Below are positions 39,904-49,340 of a DNA stretch of 64,000 bases, in pieces. This DNA comes from an uncultured Alphaproteobacteria bacterium (GTDB lineage Bacteria > Pseudomonadota > Alphaproteobacteria > Bin95). A program made the translations under genes and the position numbers. Position 1 is the stretch's first letter. Every line of letters begins with the position of its first letter. The notes beneath the pieces were generated by a model. It had not been told where the DNA came from. It did not search any database and saw only the letters and a program-made list of their open reading frames with translations. The stretch lies in the NCBI GenBank assembly GCA_937891825.1, contig CALAHN010000104.1, positions 1 to 64,000 of the forward strand, read 5' to 3'.

Positions 39904-40752
39904 ATGGCGGCATATACGGACAAGACCTTCAAGGCGCTCGCCATCGACGCCTACATCGCCGTCGCCTATCGGGAATGGGGCGCTGCCGACAATCCGAATG
40001 TCGCGCTCTGCGTCCACGGCCTGTCCCGGAACGGCAATGATTTCGACGATCTGGCGGCGGCGCTCGCGCCGGACTGGCGGGTGCTTGCGATCGATATGCC
40101 GGGGCGCGGCCGGAGCGATTGGCTGGATGACAAGTCGCGCTATGGCTACGCGGTCTATGACAGCGTCGCCGCGCACTTCCTGGCGCATGCGAACGTCGAC
40201 CGGGTCGCTTGGATCGGCACCTCGATGGGCGGCATTATCGGCATGCGGCTCGCGGCCAAGGCGGGCGCGCCGATCAAGGCGCTTGTCCTGAACGATATCG
40301 GGCCGTTCATCCCGGCATCCGGCCGGCGCGACAATCAGGCGAACTTCGGCAAGGACCCGCGCTTCGCGACCGAAGCCGAGGCCATCGCCTACATCCGCGA
40401 GACGCGGAGCGCGTTCGGACCGTTCAGCGACAAGGACTGGCAGAAGTTCGGGCGGGACTCGCTGCGCCAGCTCGACGACGGCCAGTGGACCTTGCACTAC
40501 GACCCCGGCCTCGCTTCGAACGCGCCGATCGTCGACACGGATAATTGGGAACTCTGGCCCAGGATTACGGCGCCGACGCTGACGATCTGGGGCACGGACT
40601 CGAAGCTCCTGCTGGCCGACACGGTCGACCGGATGGCCAAAACCGGCCCGAAGAGCGCCGTGTACGCAGTCCCCGGCGTCGGCCATTGCCCTGGCTTGAC
40701 CCAGCCGGATCAGATCGACGCGATCAAGAACTTTATCGGAGCCCATCGATGA
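39904..40752 (+). CDS. Alpha/beta hydrolase (tandem paralogue)
   Basis: ALCVHGLSRNGNDFDDLAAAL, GTSMGGIIGMRLAAKAGAPIKALVLNDIGPF. Confidence 0.93.
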   Translation: MAAYTDKTFKALAIDAYIAVAYREWGAADNPNVALCVHGLSRNGNDFDDLAAALAPDWRVLAIDMPGRGRSDWLDDKSRYGYAVYDSVAAHFLAHANVDRVAWIGTSMGGIIGMRLAAKAGAPIKALVLNDIGPFIPASGRRDNQANFGKDPRFATEAEAIAYIRETRSAFGPFSDKDWQKFGRDSLRQLDDGQWTLHYDPGLASNAPIVDTDNWELWPRITAPTLTIWGTDSKLLLADTVDRMAKTGPKSAVYAVPGVGHCPGLTQPDQIDAIKNFIGAHR

Positions 40753-41699
40753 GCGCCGCCGTCAAGGTCGGATATCTGCTGCCGACGCGGGAGCGGATCA
40801 TGGTCGGCGAACCAAGCGCTCGGCCTGTCGTCAAGCTGGCCCAGCAGGCGGAGGCGCTCGGCTTCGATAGCGTCTGGATCGGCGATTCGGTGACGGCGAA
40901 GCCGCGCCATGACGCCTTGACCATGCTCGCGGGCGTCGCCGCCGTGACGGAGCGGATCGAGCTTGGCACGGCCGTGCTGCTGCCGATGCTGCGCCATCCC
41001 GTGTTGCTCGCCCATCAGGCGGCGACGCTCGATCAATTGAGCGAGGGACGGTTGATCCTGGGCGTCGGCACGGCGCGCGACGTGCCCGCCATCCGCCGCG
41101 AGTTCCAGGCGACAGGCGTGCCGTTCGAGAAGCGCATCGGGCGCATGCTGGAAGGGCTGCGGCTCATGAAAGCGCTTTGGGCCGGGGACGGGCCAGTCTC
41201 CTGGGACGGTCTCTGGCAGGTCGAGGATGCGGTCGTGGCGCCGACGCCCTTCCGCGCCGGCGGCCCGCCGATCTGGGGCGGCGGCTCGGCGGAGAGCGCA
41301 TTGCTGCGCGCCGGACGCTATTTCGATGGCTGGTTCCCATCGGGGCCGAGCGACGCGCAAGTATTTGCCGCCAATCTGGCGAAAGTGCGCGCCTATGCCG
41401 AAGCCGCGGGACGCGATCCGGATGCGATCACGCCGGCGATGTATCTGACCGTCGCCATCGACCCGGACGCCGCGAAGGCCGAGGCGTCGCTCGACGCCTA
41501 TCTGGAAGCCTATTACAACCAGTCCGCCGCCCATCTCCGCGGCCATCAAGCGGCGTTCGCCGGCGCGCCCGCCGACGTGGCTGGCTGGATCGCGGGCTTT
41601 GTCGACGCCGGGTGCCGCCATCTCTGCATCCGACCGGTCGGCGACGATGCCGAACAGATGGCGCAGATCATGGATATGCGCGCGGCGTTCGGAGGCTAG
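40749..41699 (+). CDS. LLM class flavin-dependent oxidoreductase
   Basis: LAQQAEALGFDSVWIGDSV, RIELGTAVLLPMLRHPVLLAHQAATLDQLSEGRLILGVG. Confidence 0.93.
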   Translation: MSAAVKVGYLLPTRERIMVGEPSARPVVKLAQQAEALGFDSVWIGDSVTAKPRHDALTMLAGVAAVTERIELGTAVLLPMLRHPVLLAHQAATLDQLSEGRLILGVGTARDVPAIRREFQATGVPFEKRIGRMLEGLRLMKALWAGDGPVSWDGLWQVEDAVVAPTPFRAGGPPIWGGGSAESALLRAGRYFDGWFPSGPSDAQVFAANLAKVRAYAEAAGRDPDAITPAMYLTVAIDPDAAKAEASLDAYLEAYYNQSAAHLRGHQAAFAGAPADVAGWIAGFVDAGCRHLCIRPVGDDAEQMAQIMDMRAAFGG

Positions 41700-43150
41700 A
41701 TCGAACCGCTCTCGGGGGGCGTCGCCGCATCGATCACGTTCGCCGCATAGTCGGCGGGGGTGGTCTCCCGCGTGTCATAGGCGGCGGCGCGCTCATAGAG
41801 GGCGGTTCGGTCCTCCAGCGCCAGCGCCTGGGCGATGGCGGTCGCGAGGCGCGGGACGCCATATTTCAGATTGCCGCTTTCGCCGACAATCCGCCCCATG
41901 CTGACGACAGCCGGGCCGGCGAAGAGCCGGAGGCGGACGAGCCAGGGGGCTGCGCCCGGCTGGCGTTCCATGAAAGCGAAGCCTGGCGTGAGGTAGGGGA
42001 AGGCAGCGAGCGTGGCGTCGGCACCGCCGGCTGGCGGCACAAAGCGGTCTTGCCACCGGGCCATGTGGGCGAAAACCTGGCTGAGTTCGGGGCGCGCGGC
42101 GGCGTCGATCCCATAGCCCGTCGCGATCAGCACATAATCATAGCGCCGGTCACGTCCGCCCGCCGTCAGCCGCGCCCTGTCGCCCTCGGCGACGGCGGCG
42201 GTCACAGCCGCGTTCGTCAGGATGCGGAAATTCCCGAAGTGCGTCGCCCGTTCGACGGTCGGCCGGATCGGCGGCGCCGCGCGGCTGAGGCCGAGACGCG
42301 CCAGGCGCCAGCGCGTCGCATCGTCGAAATCCGCCCAATGGGCGACTGCGCCATAATCCGAGACGCCCTTCATGTGGTTGATCGCGCGGAGATCCGGCGC
42401 CCGGCAATAGAGATCGACCGATCCAGCCCCAGTTTCAAGCGCCGCCGCCGCGTTGTCGAACGCCGTGGAGCCAGCGCCGATAATTGCAACACGCTTGTCG
42501 ATCATGATGCTGAAATCTATGCCGTCATAACAGCTTAAACGGATAGTCTCAGGCAGCGCTTTATATAGGTCCGGCATTCTGGGCGCGCCGAGGGCGGCCA
42601 TCCCCGTCGCCAATACGACCTGACGCGCCGTGAGCGCGCCGCCGTCTGCGAACTGGGCGCGGACGGAAGCTTCGTTCCCAGAGAGCGCCGTCATCCGCCG
42701 GCCCTGATCGATCGAGAGGCCGGTCACGCTGCGGAACCAGTCGAGATAGCGCGCCCAGTCCTCCGTCCGGATCAGGTCGAGCGCGGCATAGTCCCGTTGG
42801 CCGTAACAGGCGACATGCCAGCTTTCATAGGCGAGGGACGGCAGCCCAAGTTCCGGGCCGGGCGCGTGCTTGGGCGAGCGAAGCGTCGGCATGCGGGCGA
42901 AGCTGCGCCAGGGACCTTCCTGACCGGCCGCGTCGGCGCTGACGATCCCGAGATTGCCGATGCCCGCGCGCTTGAGCGCGAAGGCGGCTGCGAGGCCGCA
43001 TTGGCCGGCGCCGACGATCAGCACGTCATGGTCGACGCCGGCGGGCGTCGTCGGCCAGGGCCGGGCAGGCTCGCCCAGGCGCCGCAAGTCGTCCTGGACG
43101 GTCGCGGCGAGCGCTTCCAGCGCGTCCAGCCGGGTTAGCGTCGGCGCCAT
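41696..43150 (-). CDS. FAD/NAD(P)-binding oxidoreductase, flavin monooxygenase-like
   Basis: LIVGAGQCGLAAAFALKRAG and IIGAGSTAFDNAAAALETGA dinucleotide motifs. Confidence 0.88.
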   Translation of the reverse strand: MAPTLTRLDALEALAATVQDDLRRLGEPARPWPTTPAGVDHDVLIVGAGQCGLAAAFALKRAGIGNLGIVSADAAGQEGPWRSFARMPTLRSPKHAPGPELGLPSLAYESWHVACYGQRDYAALDLIRTEDWARYLDWFRSVTGLSIDQGRRMTALSGNEASVRAQFADGGALTARQVVLATGMAALGAPRMPDLYKALPETIRLSCYDGIDFSIMIDKRVAIIGAGSTAFDNAAAALETGAGSVDLYCRAPDLRAINHMKGVSDYGAVAHWADFDDATRWRLARLGLSRAAPPIRPTVERATHFGNFRILTNAAVTAAVAEGDRARLTAGGRDRRYDYVLIATGYGIDAAARPELSQVFAHMARWQDRFVPPAGGADATLAAFPYLTPGFAFMERQPGAAPWLVRLRLFAGPAVVSMGRIVGESGNLKYGVPRLATAIAQALALEDRTALYERAAAYDTRETTPADYAANVIDAATPPESGSI

Positions 43151-43154
43151 CGAG

Positions 43155-43529
43155 CTACTTCTGGCTGCGCGCGATGAAGGCCGCGGCGTTTCGGGCGCGC
43201 GTCATATCATTGAAGCCGGGGAACTTCATCGTCGTTCCTGGCGTGTATTCGTTCGGATTGTTGAGGAAGGCCGCGAGCCTCTCCTCAGTCCAGACGCCGC
43301 CGAGCGCCTTCAGGGCGGGGGAATACGCATAAGTTTTGTCGGCGGCGACCGGACGCCCGATTACATCGACGAGCGGCGGACCGAACTTCTGCACGTCCCG
43401 GGTGAAATGATGGCAGGCCACGCAGGTGCGGACGGCTTTGCGGCCATCGCGGAGATCCGGTTCGTCGCCATAGACTGGCCCGGCGAATACCAGGAATGGG
43501 GCCAGCATCAGGGCTGTGCGCGCTCGCAT
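43155..43529 (-). CDS. c-type cytochrome
   Basis: Signal peptide and CVACH heme motif; distal KFPGFNDMTRARNAAAFIA. Confidence 0.9.
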   Translation of the reverse strand: MRARTALMLAPFLVFAGPVYGDEPDLRDGRKAVRTCVACHHFTRDVQKFGPPLVDVIGRPVAADKTYAYSPALKALGGVWTEERLAAFLNNPNEYTPGTTMKFPGFNDMTRARNAAAFIARSQK

Positions 43530-44239
43530 CAGGCCCTGCCCAACAGGATTGCGGCGAGCCGGGCCGGTTCGGTCACCATCGCGTCATGGCCAGTCGGCAT
43601 TTCCATCGTCTCCCATCCCGCAGCCCCTTGGGCTGCATCGTAGAACTGCCGCAAGTAGGGCAGCGGCGGGTCCGTGCAAAGGATATAGAGCCGCGACGCG
43701 ATCCGTTCAGCAGGCCGGCCCGAGATCCGGATCTTTTCGCTGAGGGCGGCGAAGGGCTGCGGCGTGCACTTGCCGTTGACCCAGGCTTTCCCGGCTGGAT
43801 CGAAGACGCCGTAGACTTCCGCATCGACCGGCGCGCCGGCGATGCCGCCGTTCGCGATCGCCCGCTCGGCCATCCATTGGCGCCGTCCGGGCGGCTGCAC
43901 GTCCAGGGTAGATTGCCCGTCCTCGGGCACGATGGCGTCCAGGTAGACGATATCCCTGATTCGGTCGGCGGCGCGGTCGGCGACCCCAGTGACGATCATG
44001 CCGCCGTAGGAATGGCCGACAAGCACCGCATCCTTGAGGTTTTCCCAGATCAGGACGTTCATCACATCGGCGATGTGGGTCGACAGATTCACCGCCGGCG
44101 ATAGCAGGTGGCTGCGCTCGCCGAGTCCGGTCAGGGTCGGCGTGAAGACCTCATGCCCGGCGGCGCGCAAATGCCGGGCGACATCGCGCCAGCACCAGCC
44201 GCCGTGATAGGCGCCGTGCACCAGGACAAATGTCGCCAT
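43529..44239 (-). CDS. Alpha/beta hydrolase (salicylic acid-binding protein/hydroxynitrile lyase-like)
   Basis: VLVHGAYHGGWCWRDVARHLRAAGHEVFTPTLTGLGER, VGHSYGGM. Confidence 0.92.
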   Translation of the reverse strand: MATFVLVHGAYHGGWCWRDVARHLRAAGHEVFTPTLTGLGERSHLLSPAVNLSTHIADVMNVLIWENLKDAVLVGHSYGGMIVTGVADRAADRIRDIVYLDAIVPEDGQSTLDVQPPGRRQWMAERAIANGGIAGAPVDAEVYGVFDPAGKAWVNGKCTPQPFAALSEKIRISGRPAERIASRLYILCTDPPLPYLRQFYDAAQGAAGWETMEMPTGHDAMVTEPARLAAILLGRA

Positions 44240-44415
44240 GAGTGTTCGCCCTTCAAAACGTCATTGTTTCGCAATGGAATGAGCATATTGCAGGTTCCGC
44301 CTTGTGGAAACGCGCTTAACGGCTATCGCGGTGACGGTCGACGCTGCTATCGTGTATTCTATCGAACGAAGATCATAACAGGGGGGCGAGCCGCCAGTCG
44401 GCTTGTAAGGGCGCA

Positions 44416-46689
44416 ATGGAAAAGAAGTATAGTCGGCAACACTCCGCGTTGGATATTGAAGCGCTGCGGATGCACTCGAGCGGGCGGCCGGGCAAGGTCG
44501 CGCTGGCGCCGACCAAACCGGTGACGACGCAGTATCAGTTGAGCCTGGCCTATTCGCCGGGCGTCGCGGCTCCATGCCTCGAGATTTTCGACAATGAAGA
44601 AACCGCCTACGACTACACCTCGAAGGGCAATACGGTCGCCGTCATTTCAAATGGCTCCGCGGTGCTTGGCCTCGGCGACCTCGGCAGCTTGGCCTCCAAG
44701 CCGGTGATGGAAGGCAAGGCGGTGCTGTTCAAGCGCTTCGCCGACATCGACGGCGTCGATATCGAGCTCGATACCTATGACGTCGAGGAATTCATCATGT
44801 GCGTGAAGTTGATGCACAAGACCTGGGGCGGCATCAACCTGGAAGACATCAAGGCGCCGGAATGCTTCATCATCGAGCAGAGGCTGCGCGAACTCTGCGA
44901 TGTGCCGGTCTTCCATGACGACCAGCACGGCACTGCGATCATTGCCGCGGCCGGTCTGATGAATGCCGCGCTTCTGACCAACCGCAAGCTTGAAGACATG
45001 AAGATCGTCGTGAACGGCGCTGGCGCCGCGGCGATTTCCTGCGTCGAGCTCATCAAGAATTTCGGCGCGCGCAACGAAAACGTGACGCTCTGCGATAGCC
45101 GCGGCGTGATCTACAAAGGCCGCACCGACGGCATGAACCAATGGAAGTCCGGCCACGCCGTCGATACAGACTCGCGGACGCTCGCAGATGCGGTCAAGGG
45201 CGCGGACGCTTTCCTCGGCGTTTCCGTGCGCGACGCGCTGACGCCCGAGATGCTGCTGACCATGGGCAGGGACCCAGTGGTCTTCGCGCTGGCCAATCCG
45301 AACCCGGAGATTGAGCCGGCGGTCGCGCTGGCGACCCGCGACGACATCATCATCGCGACGGGCCGTTCCGATTATCCGAACCAGGTGAACAACGTCCTGG
45401 GCTTTCCGTATCTTTTCCGCGGCGCGCTCGACGTGCGCGCCCGCGCCATCAACAACGAGATGAAACTGGCGGCAGCCAAGGCCCTGGCCGAACTGGCCCG
45501 GGAAGACGTGCCGGATGAAGTGGCTGAAGCCTATCAGGGCCGCAAGTTGTCCTTCGGCCGCCAGTACATCATCCCGACGCCCTTCGATCCGCGCCTGATC
45601 ACGGCGATCCCGATCGCCGTCGCCAAGGCGGCGATGGAGACCGAAGTCGCCCGCAAGCCGATCGAGGACTGGGACGCCTACAGGCGGCAGTTGGCGGCGC
45701 GTCTCGATCCGACATTGTCCGCAATGTCGCGGGTGTTCGCCTCTGTCCGCTCGAAACCCCGCCGCGTCGTCTTCGCCGAGGGCGAGGAAGAGCGGACGAT
45801 CCGGGCGGCCATCGCGTTCAAGGACCAGGGCCTGGGCACGCCGATCCTGATCGGCCGGGAAGCGCAGGTGCGCGCCGCCATGAAAGCGGCCGGCCGCGAA
45901 GATCCCGGTATGGAGATCCATAACGCGGCGATCTCCGATAACAACGAGAAGTACACGGATTATCTGTACGAGCGGATGCAGCGCAAAGGCATGCTGCGCC
46001 GCGACTGCCAGCGCATGGTCAACCAGAACCGTAATATCTTCGCGGCTTGCATGGTCGCGGCTGGCGATGCCGATGCGATGCTGACCGGGCTCACCCGCAG
46101 CTTCTCCGTGTGCTTCGAGGAAGTGACGGCCGTGCTGCCGACCAAGGCGGGCGAGACCGCCATGGGTCTGACGACGATCGTCGCCCGCGAACGGACTGTG
46201 CTGATGGCGGATACCCATGTGCATGAAGTGCCGACCTCGGAAGAACTGGCCGATATCGCCTGTTCCGCCGCTGCAGCCGCCAAGCGAATGGGCTATGAGC
46301 CGCGCGTCGCGCTCCTGTCCTACTCGAATTTCGGCAACCCGAACTGGGTCTCGGCCGAGCGGGTCAGGGAAGCAGTGAAGATACTGGATAGCCGCAACGT
46401 CGATTTCGAATATGAAGGCGACATGACGGCCGATGTCGCGTTGGTCGATGACCTGCGCGCCAAGCACTATCCGTTCTCCCGCCTGACCGGCTCGGCGAAC
46501 GTGCTGGTGATGCCGGCGCTGCAGTCGGCCAACATTTCGGCCAAACTGCTGAAGGTTCTGGGCGGCGCGAACGTGATCGGGCCGTCGCTGATGGGCCTGG
46601 CCAAATCGGCCCAGATCGTGCCGATGGGGTCGACGGTTTCCGAGATGGTGAACCTGGCCGCGCTCGCCGCGCACGCCGTCGAAGACTAA
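44416..46689 (+). CDS. maeB: NADP-dependent malic enzyme with phosphotransacetylase-like C-terminal domain
   Basis: [29 protein letters not shown]-terminal PTA domain; 757 aa. Confidence 0.97.
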   Translation: MEKKYSRQHSALDIEALRMHSSGRPGKVALAPTKPVTTQYQLSLAYSPGVAAPCLEIFDNEETAYDYTSKGNTVAVISNGSAVLGLGDLGSLASKPVMEGKAVLFKRFADIDGVDIELDTYDVEEFIMCVKLMHKTWGGINLEDIKAPECFIIEQRLRELCDVPVFHDDQHGTAIIAAAGLMNAALLTNRKLEDMKIVVNGAGAAAISCVELIKNFGARNENVTLCDSRGVIYKGRTDGMNQWKSGHAVDTDSRTLADAVKGADAFLGVSVRDALTPEMLLTMGRDPVVFALANPNPEIEPAVALATRDDIIIATGRSDYPNQVNNVLGFPYLFRGALDVRARAINNEMKLAAAKALAELAREDVPDEVAEAYQGRKLSFGRQYIIPTPFDPRLITAIPIAVAKAAMETEVARKPIEDWDAYRRQLAARLDPTLSAMSRVFASVRSKPRRVVFAEGEEERTIRAAIAFKDQGLGTPILIGREAQVRAAMKAAGREDPGMEIHNAAISDNNEKYTDYLYERMQRKGMLRRDCQRMVNQNRNIFAACMVAAGDADAMLTGLTRSFSVCFEEVTAVLPTKAGETAMGLTTIVARERTVLMADTHVHEVPTSEELADIACSAAAAAKRMGYEPRVALLSYSNFGNPNWVSAERVREAVKILDSRNVDFEYEGDMTADVALVDDLRAKHYPFSRLTGSANVLVMPALQSANISAKLLKVLGGANVIGPSLMGLAKSAQIVPMGSTVSEMVNLAALAAHAVED

Positions 46690-46706
46690 ACGGATAGCGG
46701 GGCGCC

Positions 46707-48113
46707 ATGGCTGGTCCAAGGGGCATTCCCGCCCATTTGATCGGCATGGCGCTCGTTGCGTCCGCCTCGGGCTGCGCGGTCAGCCTGAGCGTGTGGGCGA
46801 TGGGCGCCGTGCCCTTTTGGCAGGCGCTGCTCGGCATCGGGCTGTCGCTTGTCATCGGCGCGGTCGCCGCCTGGCCGTGGGCGGCGGATGTGGGCGAACT
46901 CGTCGAACGGGCGCGCTCGATCGGCGATGAGGAACTGGCGTCCGCGCCGATCGCCCGGCGGACGCCGATGGGCGCGGATTTTGCGCGGGCCTTGATCGAA
47001 AGCCGCCGGCGGGTCAACCGGTCGGAACGAGCACTGGAAGATCGCGCCGATACGGCGGAGCGGGTGCTGGACGCCGCTCCGGAGCCGCTCTTGGTCATCG
47101 ATCTCCGGCAATCGATCGCCCATGCCAATCTCGCGGCTGAGCAGGCGTTCGGATCGTCGCTGCCAGGGCGGCCGCTGGTCGATGCCATACGCAGTCCCGA
47201 GCTGCTGGACGCGGTTGAATCCGTCGTTACCGGTCCCGCCGACGCCGCGAGCGTCGATTTCGATTTCGGCGATGCGCATGCCCGCTCCTACCGGGCCATC
47301 GTCGGGCGCCTGGAGCGTATTGGCGCTGCCGAGGAAGCGGCGGTCGTCGCGCTGCAGGATCTGACGGCGATCCGGCGAGTGGAAGCGATGCGGGCCGATT
47401 TCGTCGCCAATGCCAGTCACGAATTACGCACCCCGCTCGCCAGCTTGATCGGCTTTATCGAGACCCTGGAGGGGCCGGCGCGCGATGATCCGGCGGCTCG
47501 CGCGCGCTTTCTCGGCATCATGCGCGAGCAGGCGTCGCGCATGGCGCGAGTCGTCGAGGACCTCTTGTCCCTTTCACGGATCGAGATGGAAGAGCACGAT
47601 CACCCTGGCGCGACCGAGGACCTGCTTGGCCTGATCCAGTCGGTGCTGGAGCAACTTGGCCCTGTCGCCGAGCGGCGGGCGGTGCAGATCGATGTCATCG
47701 CGGCGCCGGCGCTCCCGGCCGTCTCTGGCAGCGCCGATCTGCTTCAGCAGGTTTTCCGGAATCTCTTGGAGAATGCGATCAAGTATGGGCGGGAAGCAGG
47801 AGTCGTTACGATCAGCATCGAGCATGCCGCAGGCGGCGTGTCGGTGGCGATCGCCGACCAGGGCGAGGGCGTCGCGCCTGAACATATTCCCCGCCTGACG
47901 GAGCGCTTCTATCGAGTTGACGTCGCTCGGTCGCGCCGGATCGGCGGCACGGGGCTTGGGCTGGCGATCGTGAAGCATATTCTCAATCGCTGTCGCGGCA
48001 GTCTCGGGATCGAAAGCGTGCGGGGCGAGGGGAGCATCTTCACGGTCTCGCTGCCGCCGCCGCAGCCCACGGGCCTTCCCGGCCGTCACAGAACCGTAAC
48101 AAAACTGACATAG
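46707..48113 (+). CDS. phoR: Phosphate regulon sensor histidine kinase PhoR
   Basis: DFVANASHELRTPLASLIGFIETL, GGTGLGLAIVKHIL; heads the pst-pho cluster. Confidence 0.93.
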   Translation: MAGPRGIPAHLIGMALVASASGCAVSLSVWAMGAVPFWQALLGIGLSLVIGAVAAWPWAADVGELVERARSIGDEELASAPIARRTPMGADFARALIESRRRVNRSERALEDRADTAERVLDAAPEPLLVIDLRQSIAHANLAAEQAFGSSLPGRPLVDAIRSPELLDAVESVVTGPADAASVDFDFGDAHARSYRAIVGRLERIGAAEEAAVVALQDLTAIRRVEAMRADFVANASHELRTPLASLIGFIETLEGPARDDPAARARFLGIMREQASRMARVVEDLLSLSRIEMEEHDHPGATEDLLGLIQSVLEQLGPVAERRAVQIDVIAAPALPAVSGSADLLQQVFRNLLENAIKYGREAGVVTISIEHAAGGVSVAIADQGEGVAPEHIPRLTERFYRVDVARSRRIGGTGLGLAIVKHILNRCRGSLGIESVRGEGSIFTVSLPPPQPTGLPGRHRTVTKLT

Positions 48114-48115
48114 AT
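48083..48115 (+). promoter_or_regulatory. Putative PHO box (PhoB-binding direct repeats) upstream of pstS
   Basis: Three 11-bp units CCGTCACAGAA / CCGTAACAAAA / CTGACATAGAT, in the 3' end of phoR. Confidence 0.7.
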
Positions 48116-48187
48116 CGTTCTCGCATCGCGAATAGACACTGTCCGTGCGCAGATTGCTTGCGCGTCTGGCTTCACGTCTTTTCCTAA

Positions 48188-49234
48188 ATGGAGAACTTCA
48201 TGTTCAAAAAAACCTTACTTGCGACGGCCATCGTCGCAGTCGCTGGCGTCGCTGCGGCGAGCGCCGCATCGGCCCGCGACCAAATCCGGATCGTCGGCTC
48301 ATCGACGGTGTTTCCGTTCTCGACCGCGGTCGCCGAAAACTTCGGCAAGACCACGAGCTTCAAGACCCCTGTCGTCGAATCGACCGGCTCGGGCGGCGGC
48401 ATCAAGCTGTTCTGCACTGGCGTCGGCGTCGACTTCCCGGACATCACCAACTCATCCCGCCGCATCAAGAAGTCGGAAGTCGAAACCTGCGCCAAGAACG
48501 GCGTCAAGGAAATCGTTGAAGTCCGCGTCGGCTTTGACGGCATCGCGCTTGGCCAATCCAAGGCCGGCGCCGATCTCGCCGTGACCAAGAAGCAGATTTT
48601 CATGGCGCTCGCCAAACAGGTGCCGGTCGACGGCAAGCTTGTCGCCAACCCCTATACGATGTGGAATCAGATCAGCGCCGAGTTGCCGGCCACGAAGATC
48701 GAAGTCCTCGGCCCGCCGCCGACCTCCGGCACGCGCGACGCTTTTGTCGAACTGGTGATGCATGAAGGCGCTGACGAATTTCCGGAAATCAAGGCGCTCA
48801 AGGGCGACAAGGCAGCTTATGCCGCCGCCCGCGAGACCATGCGCGAAGACGGCGCGTTCATCGAAGCCGGCGAAAACGACAATCTGATCGTTCAGAAACT
48901 CGAAGCCAACCCGACCGCGGTCGGCATCTTCGGCTTCTCCTTCCTCGATCAGAACGCCGACAAGATCAAAGGCGCCACAATCGGCGGTATTTCGCCGACA
49001 TTTGAAGCCATTGCCGATGGTTCCTACGGCGTGTCTCGCTCGCTCTTCTTCTACGTCAAGAAGGCGCACGTCGGCGTCGTTCCGGGCATCAAGGAATATG
49101 TGAGCGAGTTCGTGAGCGAGAAGGCCGCTGGCAACGAGGGCTACCTGGCCGACAAGGGCCTGATCCCGCTGCCGGACGCTGAACGCGCCGAGATGCGGAA
49201 ATCTGCGGTATCGATGTCTCCGTTGAGCATGTAA
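48188..49234 (+). CDS. pstS: Phosphate ABC transporter substrate-binding protein PstS
   Basis: RIVGSSTVFPFSTAVAENFGKTT, signal peptide, genomic context. Confidence 0.95.
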   Translation: MENFMFKKTLLATAIVAVAGVAAASAASARDQIRIVGSSTVFPFSTAVAENFGKTTSFKTPVVESTGSGGGIKLFCTGVGVDFPDITNSSRRIKKSEVETCAKNGVKEIVEVRVGFDGIALGQSKAGADLAVTKKQIFMALAKQVPVDGKLVANPYTMWNQISAELPATKIEVLGPPPTSGTRDAFVELVMHEGADEFPEIKALKGDKAAYAAARETMREDGAFIEAGENDNLIVQKLEANPTAVGIFGFSFLDQNADKIKGATIGGISPTFEAIADGSYGVSRSLFFYVKKAHVGVVPGIKEYVSEFVSEKAAGNEGYLADKGLIPLPDAERAEMRKSAVSMSPLSM

Positions 49235-49263
49235 GCACAGTTGACTGAAGCCAGCGTCAGCGG

Positions 49264-49290
49264 CGGCGGGGGGCATGACGCCCCCCGCCG
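49264..49290 (+). other. pstS-pstC intergenic hairpin
   Basis: Perfect 11-bp stem CGGCGGGGGGC (49264-49274) / GCCCCCCGCCG (49280-49290). Confidence 0.6.
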
Positions 49291-49340
49291 TTGTGCTGGC
49301 GGCACGGGTTATATCGGCAGTCATGATCTCTGGGGTTGAG

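Noticed and set aside
44647-46719. 690-aa minus-strand ORF
   Set aside because: Antisense to maeB, which is unequivocal; no recognisable domains
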